The position numbers and the translations under genes were made by a program. From the NCBI GenBank assembly GCA_965197865.1, contig CBDANZ010000001.1, forward strand, positions 62,001-126,000: DNA of 64,000 nt, read 5' to 3'. Each line of letters starts with the position of its first letter. Within the stretch, counting starts at the first letter, position 1. The notes below the pieces were generated by a model that ran no database searches, had not been told where the DNA came from, and saw nothing but the letters and a program-made list of their open reading frames with translations. This document shows, in pieces, positions 50,598-59,103 of this stretch. Source of the DNA: CBDANZ01 sp965197865 (lineage in GTDB: Bacteria; Acidobacteriota; Vicinamibacteria; Vicinamibacterales; CAVVIG01).

Positions 50598-51128
50598 ATG
50601 ACCAGTTGTTGTGTACGTCTTGTCGCGGTCGCCGTCACCTTGATCGCGACTCTGACGACAACAGGTATCGTTCAAGAGCCTGTCGTTCGTGACTCGGCAG
50701 ATTATCGCCAGGTGTTATCGGCGAGCCCGTTGGGTCTGATCTTGCTGCGATGGTACAACGGCGAGTACGAGCGAAAGGTAACGGAAGGAGTCACTCTGAG
50801 TCTGTCTGGATCGAGACTTCCCTGGGGCGAGGGAGGCGGATTCTATAGTGTCAACACCGCATTCCGGTATTACCCGAGCGGCACAACTTTCAAAGGATTT
50901 TATTTAGGACCAAGGATCGGACTGTTCTGGGTGTCGCAAGGTCAGGACGTTATGGGTATCGAAGAAGATCGAGGGCCACACCTCGGTCTAGGTATCGAAC
51001 TGGGGTGTGCCTGGCTCCTTGGGTCCGAACAGCACCTCAGTATGAGCATCGGCGGTGGCGCGACCAGGGTGCTTAATGGTGAGCCAATTCCCGTGGTTCG
51101 GCTCGTCAATGTCGGGTGGGCTTTCTGA
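50598..51128 (+). CDS. Small outer-membrane beta-barrel-like protein, unknown
   Basis: This is a 176-residue protein with a signal-peptide-like start (about residues 1-25) and alternating strands: GVTLSLSGSRLPWGEGGG, FYLGPRIGLFWVSQ, HLGLGIELGCAWLLG. It ends LVNVGWAF with a terminal Phe, typical of small barrels (DUF3575-like in feel). Base use is visibly richer in A/T than the surrounding genes, consistent with its place on the inserted element. Function unknown. Confidence 0.6.
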   Translation: MTSCCVRLVAVAVTLIATLTTTGIVQEPVVRDSADYRQVLSASPLGLILLRWYNGEYERKVTEGVTLSLSGSRLPWGEGGGFYSVNTAFRYYPSGTTFKGFYLGPRIGLFWVSQGQDVMGIEEDRGPHLGLGIELGCAWLLGSEQHLSMSIGGGATRVLNGEPIPVVRLVNVGWAF

Positions 51129-51287
51129 TACGAACCGCCTGGCGAACCGGAAAAGCCGTATCGTCCCACGTAGATCACGCCAGGGGATTCAGATACAAAT
51201 CAGGGTCGTGCTGGCAGACGGCCATAGCCAAGTGCCTCGCCCACGCGTGCGCCGTAAGGAGCGGCGCATGAAGCCGCTCGGTGCCCT

Positions 51288-51782
51288 TCAGGGACGGTTC
51301 CTCCGTCTCGCCGCAAACGCTTCGAGCGCGCTCATCGTCTCCGCCGGCACCGCGCTGCTGACCCTTGCCCGGCTCGCCGGTGTCAGGCTGAGCTGTGTGG
51401 CCCACTGCCGAAGCTCCTGCGCCGATCGGATACTGCTGCCGATGGCCGGGTGGGGCCGAAGATTGATCGCCCCGTCGCGCGTCTCGACGGCGACGACGGG
51501 CTGGTAGCCCGGTTCGAGCTTCACGCGCTCCGCCTGCACGACGGCCGCGTAGCTCGCGCAGTATCCGACCAGCGCGGCGCCGTCGGCCGCCGTCAACACC
51601 TGCTGTCCCACGAGGATTGGCACGATCCGGTCCCACTCTCGACTGGCGTCAGGCCGGGCCGCGATGCAGTCCGGCTTGTCGGGCGCGCCGATTGGGTAGA
51701 CCGGTTCGGCCGCATTCATCCGGTCTGCTCGCGCCGTCCCGTCGACCAGGTGTCGCCTGATTGATTTTCGCTGTGTCGGCAT
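51288..51782 (-). CDS. Phage terminase small subunit, P27 family
   Basis: This is a 164-residue protein with the P27 pattern: DASREWDRIVPILVGQQVLT, AADGAALVGYCASYAAVVQA, NLRPHPAIGSSIRSAQELRQ and LTPASRARVSS. In phages it binds the packaging site and recruits the large subunit. A near-perfect Shine-Dalgarno (AAAGGAGGAACA) precedes the ATG. The large subunit and HNH gene that usually accompany it are absent, so it is an orphan. It supports a phage origin for the insertion. Confidence 0.78.
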   Translation of the reverse strand: MPTQRKSIRRHLVDGTARADRMNAAEPVYPIGAPDKPDCIAARPDASREWDRIVPILVGQQVLTAADGAALVGYCASYAAVVQAERVKLEPGYQPVVAVETRDGAINLRPHPAIGSSIRSAQELRQWATQLSLTPASRARVSSAVPAETMSALEAFAARRRNRP

Positions 51783-51831
51783 TGTTCCTCCTTTACCCGC
51801 GAATATTTGGAAGCGCCACTGCGTGCGCTCG

Positions 51832-51850
51832 CCCCCCCCCCCCCCCCCCC
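51832..51850. repeat. 19-base poly-C tract
   Basis: Nineteen consecutive C lie in the 375-base gap between the terminase gene and the regulator 3' part, followed soon by another C6 run. On the minus strand it is a G-run able to form a G-quadruplex. It may equally be a base-calling artefact or an assembly join. Confidence 0.9.
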
Positions 51851-51972
51851 GGAATCGCCCCCCACGGATCTCTACGCTTTACGCCCGCCCCGTGTTTCTT
51901 GGGCCGTCGGACCGCCTTCGGGAAGTAGACTCGGCACCGGCCCGAACAACTCCGCTGCCAGGAGCGGCTAGG

Positions 51973-52038
51973 CGTGAGAACGGTCTCACACCCCTCCCAG
52001 GAAACGGGTGTCAAATGCGCGCATGCGCGTTCTCACGC
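51973..52038. repeat. Nested inverted repeat near the right end of the insertion
   Basis: GCGTGAGAAC (51973-51982) and GTTCTCACGC (52029-52038) are perfect complements. Inside them ACACCC (51988) faces GGGTGT (52007). No T-run. The segment 51851-52140 shows no believable gene. The structure lies ~120 bases inside the right flanking repeat and could be a recombinase or replication site. Confidence 0.5.
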
Positions 52039-52154
52039 AAGTCGTTGGGTGTGAACGACCGTGGGAGCCTGCCACCTCATCCGGCCTTCCTCCGCCACCC
52101 AGGACCGGGCTGACCCGGGGGCAGGTCGACGACCACACGGAATTGCTTACTAGG

Positions 52155-52167
52155 GGGGTGATTGCCG
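52155..52167 (+). repeat. Right flanking direct repeat of the insertion
   Basis: GGGGTGATTGCCG, matching the left copy at 12 of 13 positions; the regulator coding sequence resumes inside it. Confidence 0.6.
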
Positions 52168-53046
52168 GCGAAAGGGGCACCGGCAAGGAGCTTCTTGCGC
52201 GAGCGCTCCACGTGCTCGGCGCGCGTGCCGACGGACCGTTTGTCGCAATCAACTGCGCCGCCATACCGGAGACGCTCCTCGAGACCGAGCTCTTGGGGCA
52301 CGAGAAGGGCGCCTTCACGGGCGCCGCCGCCAGAAAGCCAGGCAAGTTCGAGATGGGGCACCGCGGCACGCTATTTCTCGACGAGATCGGAGACCTGCCG
52401 CTGTCGCTCCAGCCCAAGATCCTGCTGGCGCTTGAGGAAAAGCGCTTCGAGCGGGTCGGCGGCACCACCCCTCTGCAGGTGGACGTGCGAGTGGTTGCGG
52501 CCACCAACCGCAACCTGAAGGCGGCGGTCGCCGCGCGTCGGTACCGCGAAGATCTCTATTTCCGGCTGTCGGTGTTTCCGATCACCATTCCGGTGCTCAG
52601 GGAGCGGGCCGATGACATTCCGATGCTGGCCAATTACTTCATCGGGCGTTTCTGCTGGGAGCTGAAGAAGAAACCAATCGCGCTGGCACCGTCGGCCGTG
52701 CAGGCGCTGTGCGCGTACAGGTGGCCTGGCAACGTACGCGAGCTGCAGAATTGCATCGAGCGCGCCGTTATTCTCACCGAAGGCGACACGATATCATGCG
52801 CGCCACTTGAGCCTGTCATTTCACGAGGCGACGCCTGCTCCCGAGGAGGATGAGAGGCCGTGTGAGCACATCGATTTGTCAGGCACGCTGGCCGAGGCGT
52901 CACGGCGGGTACTGGCTGAAATGGAACGGTACAAGATCGAGCAGGCGTTGAAAGAGGACGGAGGCAACCGCTGGGGCGCCGCCGACATCTTGCAGATCAG
53001 CTACAAGACACTCATGGCGAGGCTCAAGGAGTACGGGCTCGAGTAA
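52158..53046 (+). pseudogene. 3' part of the sigma-54 response regulator, frameshifted
   Basis: The AAA+ domain resumes with VIAGERGTGKELLARALH (Walker A). It contains the sigma-54 loop GHEKGAFTGAAARKPGKFEM, Walker B GTLFLDEIGDLPLSLQPK, VRVVAATNRNLKAAV, the sensor II region WPGNVRELQNCIERAVILTE and GDTI. A one-base shift near 52790 then leads to HARHLSLSFHEATPAPEEDE and the Fis-type DNA-binding end GGNRWGAADILQISYKTLMA, RLKEYGLE. With the 5' half at 49130 it makes one NtrC-family regulator. Confidence 0.82.
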
Positions 53047-53059
53047 GCGAGAATCAGCG

Positions 53060-54136
53060 TCACCGTTTGAATCCCACCCGCACGAGCGCGGCCTTCATCT
53101 CCTTTTCCGTCACATCGTCCACGATCGTCATGGCACCGATAGCGGTCGGCAGCACGACATGCAGGCGGCCGGCGACCATCTTCTTGTCGTGCCGCATCGC
53201 CTCGAGCACCGGCCCCGTCGCGATGTCGTTGATCGGTGGGAGCGGCCCGAGGCTCGCAATCAGATCGGCGAGCGCCTTGCGATCGCGGTCGGCGAGCGCG
53301 CTTCGCAGGGCCGCAAGCTCCGAGGCGACCAGCATGCCGTAGGCCACGGCCTCGCCGTGCCGATACCGTCGGTACCTGGTGACCGCCTCGAGCGCATGGC
53401 CGGCCGTGTGGCCAAAATTCAGGATGCGGCGCGGTCCGGCTTCTCGCTCGTCGGCTGCCACGACTGCGGCCTTGATGCGGCACGATTCCAGGATAATGGC
53501 CGACAGCACACCGGGCTCTTGCGCGAACACGGCCGTCCGCTCTCGGGCGATGCGGTCAAAAAGTTCGGCGCTCGACGTCATCCCGTATTTGATCACCTCG
53601 TACAGGCCCGCGCGGAACTCCCGACGGGGAAGCGTGGCGAGCACTGACGGATCCACGACCACGGCATGAGGCTGGTAGAACGAGCCGATAAGGTTCTTGC
53701 CGAGCGCGTGGTTCACACCGACCTTGCCGCCGATCGCGCTGTCCACCTGTGCGAGCAAGGTCGTCGGCACGTGTACGAACGCGATGCCGCGCAGATAGGT
53801 CGCGGCGGCAAAGCCGGCCATGTCGCCAATGACCCCGCCGCCGAAGGTGATGAGGGTCGACGCGCGGCTGGCGTTGGCGCGGATGAGCGCCTCGTACACG
53901 CGCAACACCGTCTGAAGCTGTTTGTTGCGCTCGCCATCTGGCACGAGAATCGGTTCGGCGACAGTGAATCGGGCCAGACGCGATCCATGCAGTCGCCAGA
54001 CGAGCGGGCTCGATACGACGAAGCGACGCGCGGGGACCTTGGCCTCATCCAGCAGATGCCCGAGTCGATCGAGGGCGCCGTCACCGAGCGTGACGACGTA
54101 GTGACGCGAGGGTGTGTCGACGTTGAGGCGGTGCAT
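53060..54136 (-). CDS. aroB: 3-dehydroquinate synthase
   Basis: This is the second enzyme of the shikimate pathway; it needs NAD and a divalent metal. It has 358 residues. NAD loop: DGERNKQLQTVLRVYE, FGGGVIGDMAGFAAATYLRG, then VPTTLLAQVDSAIGGKVGVN. Metal-binding Glu/His: YEVIKYG and FGHTAGHALE, RHGEAVAYGM. The ATG at 54136 was chosen; the frame extends 63 codons further into nadB without homology. It is divergent from nadB with a short shared upstream region. Confidence 0.95.
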   Translation of the reverse strand: MHRLNVDTPSRHYVVTLGDGALDRLGHLLDEAKVPARRFVVSSPLVWRLHGSRLARFTVAEPILVPDGERNKQLQTVLRVYEALIRANASRASTLITFGGGVIGDMAGFAAATYLRGIAFVHVPTTLLAQVDSAIGGKVGVNHALGKNLIGSFYQPHAVVVDPSVLATLPRREFRAGLYEVIKYGMTSSAELFDRIARERTAVFAQEPGVLSAIILESCRIKAAVVAADEREAGPRRILNFGHTAGHALEAVTRYRRYRHGEAVAYGMLVASELAALRSALADRDRKALADLIASLGPLPPINDIATGPVLEAMRHDKKMVAGRLHVVLPTAIGAMTIVDDVTEKEMKAALVRVGFKR

Positions 54137-54200
54137 GCTCCTACTGGTCGCGCTGCAGGCGCGAAAGAAACTGAGTGTTAGGATAGCACCCGAACGAACG

Positions 54201-55760
54201 GTGGCCACCGACGTCGACTTTCTGATTGTGGGCAGCGGGATCGCCGGTCTGCGCGCTGCACTCGATCTCGCGCCGAGAGGTCGCGTGCTCATCCTGACGA
54301 AGGCCGATCCAGCCGAGAGCAGCACCGGCTACGCGCAGGGCGGGATCGCGGCGGCCATCGGCGCCGACGACAGCCCGGCGCTTCACGCCGCGGACACCAT
54401 CCGGGCTGGTGACGGACTCTGCGACCCCGTCGCGGTCGAGGTGCTCGTCCGGGAGGGGCCGCAGTACGTGCGTGAGCTTGTCGAGTGGGGCGCGCGCTTC
54501 GATCGGGCGAGCGACGATCGCCCCCTTCTCGGCCTCGAAGCGGCTCATAGCGTGCGCCGCATCCTCCACGCCGGCGACTCGACCGGCCGCGAGATTGGCC
54601 GTACGTTGTGGGAACGCGTCGTCGGGTTGAGGTCTGTGGAGACGATCAAACACGCGCTGGTCACCGGACTCCTTGTCGAGGGTGGGTCGGTCGTGGGCGT
54701 CACGTTTTTCGACCGCGACGGCACGCGGCACGATGTGCGCGCGCGCGCGACGATGCTGGCCACTGGCGGAGCCGGACAGGTGTTTCGCGAAACCACGAAC
54801 CCGGCCGTGGCGACCGGCGACGGTGTGGCGCTGGCGTATCACGTCGGTGCGCGAGTAGCCGATCTCGAATTCGTACAGTTTCATCCCACGGCCCTCAGTC
54901 GCCCTGGAGCGCCGCGGTTTCTCATCTCCGAGGCGGTCCGGGGCGAGGGCGCACGAATCGTGAACGCCGGCGGCGAGGCGTTCATGAAGCGCTACCATCC
55001 GGACGGCGATCTCGCGCCGCGCGATGTGGTGGCCAGAAGCATCGCACGCGAGTCCGAGCGGACCCGTGCTCCGGTGTTTCTCACGCTCGCGCACCTGAGC
55101 CTCCGCGTGCGGGATCGCTTTCCCACCATTAGCGACATGTGCCGGCAAGTCGGGCTCGATCTCGCGTCGGATCCGATCCCGGTCGGTCCGGCGGCCCACT
55201 ATCTGATGGGCGGCGTCGACACGGACGACTGCGGACGCACCTCGCTCAGGGGGCTCTATGCCGCTGGGGAAACGGCCTGCACTGGCGTTCACGGCGCCAA
55301 CCGGCTGGCCAGTAACTCCTTGCTCGAGGGCCTCGTCTTCGGCGCGCGCGCAGCCGCCGCGATGCAGCAGCCTCCGCAGACGGCCGAGATGAAAGCGGGT
55401 CGGCTTGTGCGTCCAGGCCCCGAGCGCCGAGCCCCGTGCCCAGACACGGGCCCTCTCGATACGGCGGCCGTGCGAGACTTGATGTGGCGCGCGGTGGGCG
55501 TGTTCCGAACTCGCGAGGGACTACAGGAAGCGGTCGGCCGTCTAGATGCGGGGTACGCCATCGAGAGCCGCGCGGTGGAAGAGCGGCCGGCATCGGATGT
55601 GGGCGGCTGGCGCCGCTTCAACCTGCTGACTGTTGCCCGCCTAATCGCGGGGGCCGCGCTTGGGCGCGCAGAAAGCCGCGGCGGCCACTTCCGCACGGAC
55701 TTCCCCGCGCGCGACGATCTACACTGGAAAGTCCATCTTGTAGACGTGTGGGCTGACTGA
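54201..55760 (+). CDS. nadB: L-aspartate oxidase
   Basis: This is a flavoprotein that makes iminoaspartate for NAD synthesis. FAD site: DFLIVGSGIAGLRAALDLAP. Substrate and FAD region: STGYAQGGIAAAIGADDSP, and LEFVQFHPTALSRPGAPRF. Active site: APRDVVARSI and the conserved CTGVHGANRLASNSLLEGLV. 519 residues from the GTG at 54201, the start that puts the Rossmann motif at the usual distance; an upstream ATG is possible. It continues toward proS. Confidence 0.94.
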   Translation: MATDVDFLIVGSGIAGLRAALDLAPRGRVLILTKADPAESSTGYAQGGIAAAIGADDSPALHAADTIRAGDGLCDPVAVEVLVREGPQYVRELVEWGARFDRASDDRPLLGLEAAHSVRRILHAGDSTGREIGRTLWERVVGLRSVETIKHALVTGLLVEGGSVVGVTFFDRDGTRHDVRARATMLATGGAGQVFRETTNPAVATGDGVALAYHVGARVADLEFVQFHPTALSRPGAPRFLISEAVRGEGARIVNAGGEAFMKRYHPDGDLAPRDVVARSIARESERTRAPVFLTLAHLSLRVRDRFPTISDMCRQVGLDLASDPIPVGPAAHYLMGGVDTDDCGRTSLRGLYAAGETACTGVHGANRLASNSLLEGLVFGARAAAAMQQPPQTAEMKAGRLVRPGPERRAPCPDTGPLDTAAVRDLMWRAVGVFRTREGLQEAVGRLDAGYAIESRAVEERPASDVGGWRRFNLLTVARLIAGAALGRAESRGGHFRTDFPARDDLHWKVHLVDVWAD

Positions 55761-55794
55761 CGTGCAGCCAAGTGCCGCGTAAGGTTTGGAACCG

Positions 55795-57249
55795 ATGGTG
55801 AAAAAGCTTGAGACCGACTCGTTCGTGACCGAAATCACGGCGCGTTCGGCAGACTTCTCGCAGTGGTATCTCGATGTCGTGCGTCGGTCCGAGCTGGCCG
55901 ACTATTCGCCGGTCAGAGGCTGCATGGTGATCCGCCCGTACGGGTATGCGATCTGGGAACTGATTCAGCAGGCCCTGGATGTTCGCATCAAGGCGACCGG
56001 CCATGTGAACGCCTATTTTCCGCTTTTCATTCCAGAAAGCCTTCTGCGCAAGGAGGCAGAGCACGTCGAAGGCTTTTCTCCACAGGTCGCCTATGTGACG
56101 CACGGTGGTGGGGAGGAGCTGGAAGAGAAGCTTGTGGTGCGCCCAACATCGGAGGCGATCATTGGAACGATGTACGCGAAGTGGGTACAGGGCTGGCGTG
56201 ACCTTCCGATCCTCATCAACCAGTGGGCGAACGTCGTCCGCTGGGAGAAGGTGACACGCCCGTTTCTTCGCACGACCGAATTCCTCTGGCAGGAAGGTCA
56301 CACCGCCCATGAAACAGAAGAGGAAGCCGAGGAAGAAACGCTGAAGATTCTCGACCTCTACGAGGACGTGTGCGAGTCGATTCTCGCTATGCCGATCGTG
56401 AAGGGCGGGAAGAGCGACAGCGAGAAGTTCGCTGGCGCTCTGCGCACGTACTCGATCGAGGGATTGATGGGCGACGGCCGCGCGCTGCAGGCCGGAACGT
56501 CCCACAACCTCGGTCAGAACTTCGCGAAAGCGTTCGACATCACCTTTCAGGCGCGCGACAAGTCGGTGCAGTACGTCTGGGGCACGTCGTGGGGCGTCTC
56601 GACACGACTCGTTGGCGGCGTGATCATGACCCACGGCGACGACAGCGGCCTCGTGCTGCCTCCCCTCGTTGCGCCCTATCAGGTGGTGATCGTGCCGATC
56701 GGGCGGGACAACTGGCGTGAAACGGTGCTCCCTCCAGCCAGGGAGATTCAGAAGGAGCTCGCTGCTGCCGGCATTCGCGTCACGCTGGACGAGCGCGACG
56801 AGCGGCCCGGCTGGAAATTTTCGGAATGGGAGCTGCGCGGTGTGCCCCTGAGGCTGGAAATCGGCCCGAAGGACATCGAGAAGTCGCAAGTGCTTCTGGC
56901 GCGGCGGGACACGCGCGAGAAGGTCGCCGCCCCAAGGCAGGGCTTGCCAGCACGCGTGCGCGTACTGCTAACCGATGTGCAGCGGAATCTGTTTGAGCGC
57001 GCCCTGAAGTTCCGTGAGGAGCATACGCAGCGTGTCGATAGCTACGGCGCATTCAAAGAGAGCATGGACGGCCGTCCGGGCTTCGTGATTGCCTCGTGGT
57101 GCGGATCCGCGGAGTGCGAAGCGCAGATCAAAACCGACACGCAAGCCACGATCCGCAACATGCCGTTGAAAGCCCCCGCACCGTCGAACGGCTGCATCCG
57201 GTGCGACAACCCGGCAAAAGCGGAGGCGTGGTTCGCGAAAGCCTACTAG
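55795..57249 (+). CDS. proS: Prolyl-tRNA synthetase, archaeal/eukaryal type
   Basis: This is a 484-residue class II synthetase. It begins KLETDSFVTEITARSADFSQ and has motif 2 region NQWANVVRWEKVTRPFLRT then EFLWQEGHTAHETEEEAEEE, and motif 3 GTSWGVSTRLVGGVIMTHGD. It lacks the ~180-residue editing insertion of the bacterial type and ends with a zinc-like C-terminal domain (WCGSAECEAQIK, GCIRCDNPAKAEAWFAKAY), which defines the ProRS type 3 group. The ATG at 55795 follows TTGGAACCG. Confidence 0.95.
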   Translation: MVKKLETDSFVTEITARSADFSQWYLDVVRRSELADYSPVRGCMVIRPYGYAIWELIQQALDVRIKATGHVNAYFPLFIPESLLRKEAEHVEGFSPQVAYVTHGGGEELEEKLVVRPTSEAIIGTMYAKWVQGWRDLPILINQWANVVRWEKVTRPFLRTTEFLWQEGHTAHETEEEAEEETLKILDLYEDVCESILAMPIVKGGKSDSEKFAGALRTYSIEGLMGDGRALQAGTSHNLGQNFAKAFDITFQARDKSVQYVWGTSWGVSTRLVGGVIMTHGDDSGLVLPPLVAPYQVVIVPIGRDNWRETVLPPAREIQKELAAAGIRVTLDERDERPGWKFSEWELRGVPLRLEIGPKDIEKSQVLLARRDTREKVAAPRQGLPARVRVLLTDVQRNLFERALKFREEHTQRVDSYGAFKESMDGRPGFVIASWCGSAECEAQIKTDTQATIRNMPLKAPAPSNGCIRCDNPAKAEAWFAKAY

Positions 57250-57279
57250 TCGACTGTCCGACTATCGACTATTGCACTC

Positions 57280-58992
57280 TTATTGCACTCTGAGAACGAT
57301 CGCGGCACGGCGATTCAGCCGGCGCGTTTCCTCCCGCGCGTTATCGTGCTTCGGCCGTTCTTCGCCGTAACTCACCACCTCGACCTGGCGACCTTGCCCC
57401 GCGCCTCGCTGAAGCAGGTAATCCCTGATGCCGGCGGCGCGCCGCTCGCCGAGCGCGAGATTGTATTCGGCCGTGCCGATGTTGCAGGTGTGCCCCTCGA
57501 TGATGATGTTCCGACCGGGGGCGTTCCTCAGCTTCGCCACGGCATCGTCCAGCAGACGCAGCGCCTCGGGACGAAGTGTCGACCGGTCGAAGTCGAAGTG
57601 GACGTCCTCAAAGACCAGCTCGACGACCGGCGGCTGCACGACCTGAATCGTGACGGTGTCCGACGCAGTGCCGCCCTTCCCGTCGTTTACCGTCACCGTT
57701 GCCTGAACCGGTCCTGCCTGCTGAGAAGCCGTCCACGATGTTTGCCGCTCGGCCGTATTCTGAAGCGTGCCGGCCGGCGCGGTCCAGCGATACGTCAGCG
57801 GGTCGCTGTCCGGATCGGTGGCCGTTGCCGTCAGGGTAGAGCTGCCTCCGACGTCCACGGTGCACGGATTGCACTGCGCCTGTACCGACGGCGACCGATT
57901 CGCTGGCGGGGGCGGTGGCGGGGGTGGCGGGGGCGGCGGCACGTACACGTGGACGCCCGGGTGGTACCCGATGCGCACCTGCCAGTCGACGAAATCTCCC
58001 AGGGTGCTTACCGTGTTGTCGTCCGTAAGGAAGGCGTTGCGACCCGCCGTGGGGCCACCCCAGCCGACACCACCGCTGATGAAGAAGCCGTTCGGTGCCT
58101 GCCAGGTGACTGCGGCTGTTGCACGCGTCAGGTTCCTGGCTTCAGACAGTGCCGGCGGGTGCGAGCCATCCACCCCGACGAGCGCGCCGCTCGTCACGGT
58201 GGCGTCCTCGTTCGGCACTGAGCCGGTCAACTCGAGCACGCCGCGGAGAGGACTGCGGGTTGGAAAGCCGGCGCCGATCCCCCAATTGAACGCGCCACTG
58301 GGGAGATCGCTGTTGTCGGGGCTGCCGCGGAATTCATACCCGGCGCGTCCGGCCAGCTCGACCGACCGCTGCAGCTCTTTGCTGAAGATGGCGTCGAACA
58401 GGACGTCGGCTTTTCCGGTCGACACGCCCACCTCGTCGTCACCGGTAGGCGCTTTGACGATCCCGCGGATCGCAATTGCCGCCGGATTCTGGCGGGACTC
58501 CGACCAGACACCCACCTTGGCCCCGAGGTACAGGTCGCCGATGTTGTCGCTGCTCCATCCGCGCGTCACGCCCGGATACCGATCAACGATCCCGCCGTTC
58601 TTTTGATCGGCTGTAAAGAGTGGCCGCAGATCGCGGTCGATGCGCGTGTTGAAGAGAAACGATCCGAAGATTTCTGCGCGATCTCGCACGCCGACCGAGA
58701 ATGTGCCGGCAACGTCGGCAACGTTCGAGAAGCCCTGGCCGAAGTTCGTGCCGCGCCGATAGCCGCTCACGGACCAGGTTCCGTCCCCGAGCACTTCGGC
58801 CGTGGGCACAAACCAGAGTCCGGTATCGCCGAAGAAGGTTGTGGTGGCGGCTCGCGTGGCGTCATCGGCAGACTGCGACGCAGCCGATTGCTGAGCGCTT
58901 GCTGGCGGCGTGGCAGGCGTCTGAGCGGCCGCCGTTACGGCCCACAGCGCCGAGACGGCCGTGAACCTCAAGGATCGAAACGAAATCGTCAT
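57280..58992 (-). CDS. OmpA-family outer-membrane protein with a PKD-like linker
   Basis: This is a 570-residue protein. Signal peptide (MTISFRSLRFTAVSALWAVT, cut after AAA). An N-terminal region of about 320 residues with many strands forms the barrel (FFGDTGLWFVPTAEVLGDG). A run of 12 Pro follows (VPPPPPPPPPPPP), then a PKD/cadherin-like segment (ATATDPDSDPLTYRWTAPAG) and the OmpA peptidoglycan-binding domain (VHFDFDRSTLRPEALRLLDD, then IIIEGHTCNIGTAEYNLALG). It tethers the outer membrane to the wall. I placed the start at the ATG with the signal peptide. Confidence 0.88.
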   Translation of the reverse strand: MTISFRSLRFTAVSALWAVTAAAQTPATPPASAQQSAASQSADDATRAATTTFFGDTGLWFVPTAEVLGDGTWSVSGYRRGTNFGQGFSNVADVAGTFSVGVRDRAEIFGSFLFNTRIDRDLRPLFTADQKNGGIVDRYPGVTRGWSSDNIGDLYLGAKVGVWSESRQNPAAIAIRGIVKAPTGDDEVGVSTGKADVLFDAIFSKELQRSVELAGRAGYEFRGSPDNSDLPSGAFNWGIGAGFPTRSPLRGVLELTGSVPNEDATVTSGALVGVDGSHPPALSEARNLTRATAAVTWQAPNGFFISGGVGWGGPTAGRNAFLTDDNTVSTLGDFVDWQVRIGYHPGVHVYVPPPPPPPPPPPPANRSPSVQAQCNPCTVDVGGSSTLTATATDPDSDPLTYRWTAPAGTLQNTAERQTSWTASQQAGPVQATVTVNDGKGGTASDTVTIQVVQPPVVELVFEDVHFDFDRSTLRPEALRLLDDAVAKLRNAPGRNIIIEGHTCNIGTAEYNLALGERRAAGIRDYLLQRGAGQGRQVEVVSYGEERPKHDNAREETRRLNRRAAIVLRVQ

Positions 58993-59103
58993 CGCTGGCA
59001 CTCCCACGGCAGCTGGGTGGCTTGGGATGCTCCCCCGTAGCTCGACGAAGATACTAGGTCCGACGTGTACCCGAAGTCAATCAACGAGTTAGCGGGGCTT
59101 CAG

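Larger units (their letters stand above)
49652..52167. mobile_element. ~2.5 kb serine-recombinase/phage-derived insertion in a regulator gene
   Basis: The segment separates the two halves of the sigma-54 regulator. It carries a decayed large serine recombinase (minus), a small beta-barrel gene with its own promoter (plus), an intact P27-type phage terminase small subunit (minus), a 19-C run and an inverted repeat near the right end. It is bounded by the direct repeat GGGGWGATTGCCG. No capsid, large terminase or replication gene is present, so it is a deleted prophage or a small integrative element. Exact ends are inferred from the repeats and the protein break. Confidence 0.65.

Noticed and set aside
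51175..51636. Alternative minus-strand frame over the terminase gene
   Set aside because: Shadow of the P27 terminase frame, which has the strong ribosome site and family motifs.
51793..52014. Minus-strand frame with a possible zinc finger (FPKAVRRPKKHG)
   Set aside because: It depends on reading through the poly-C tract and shows no complete Cys/His set.
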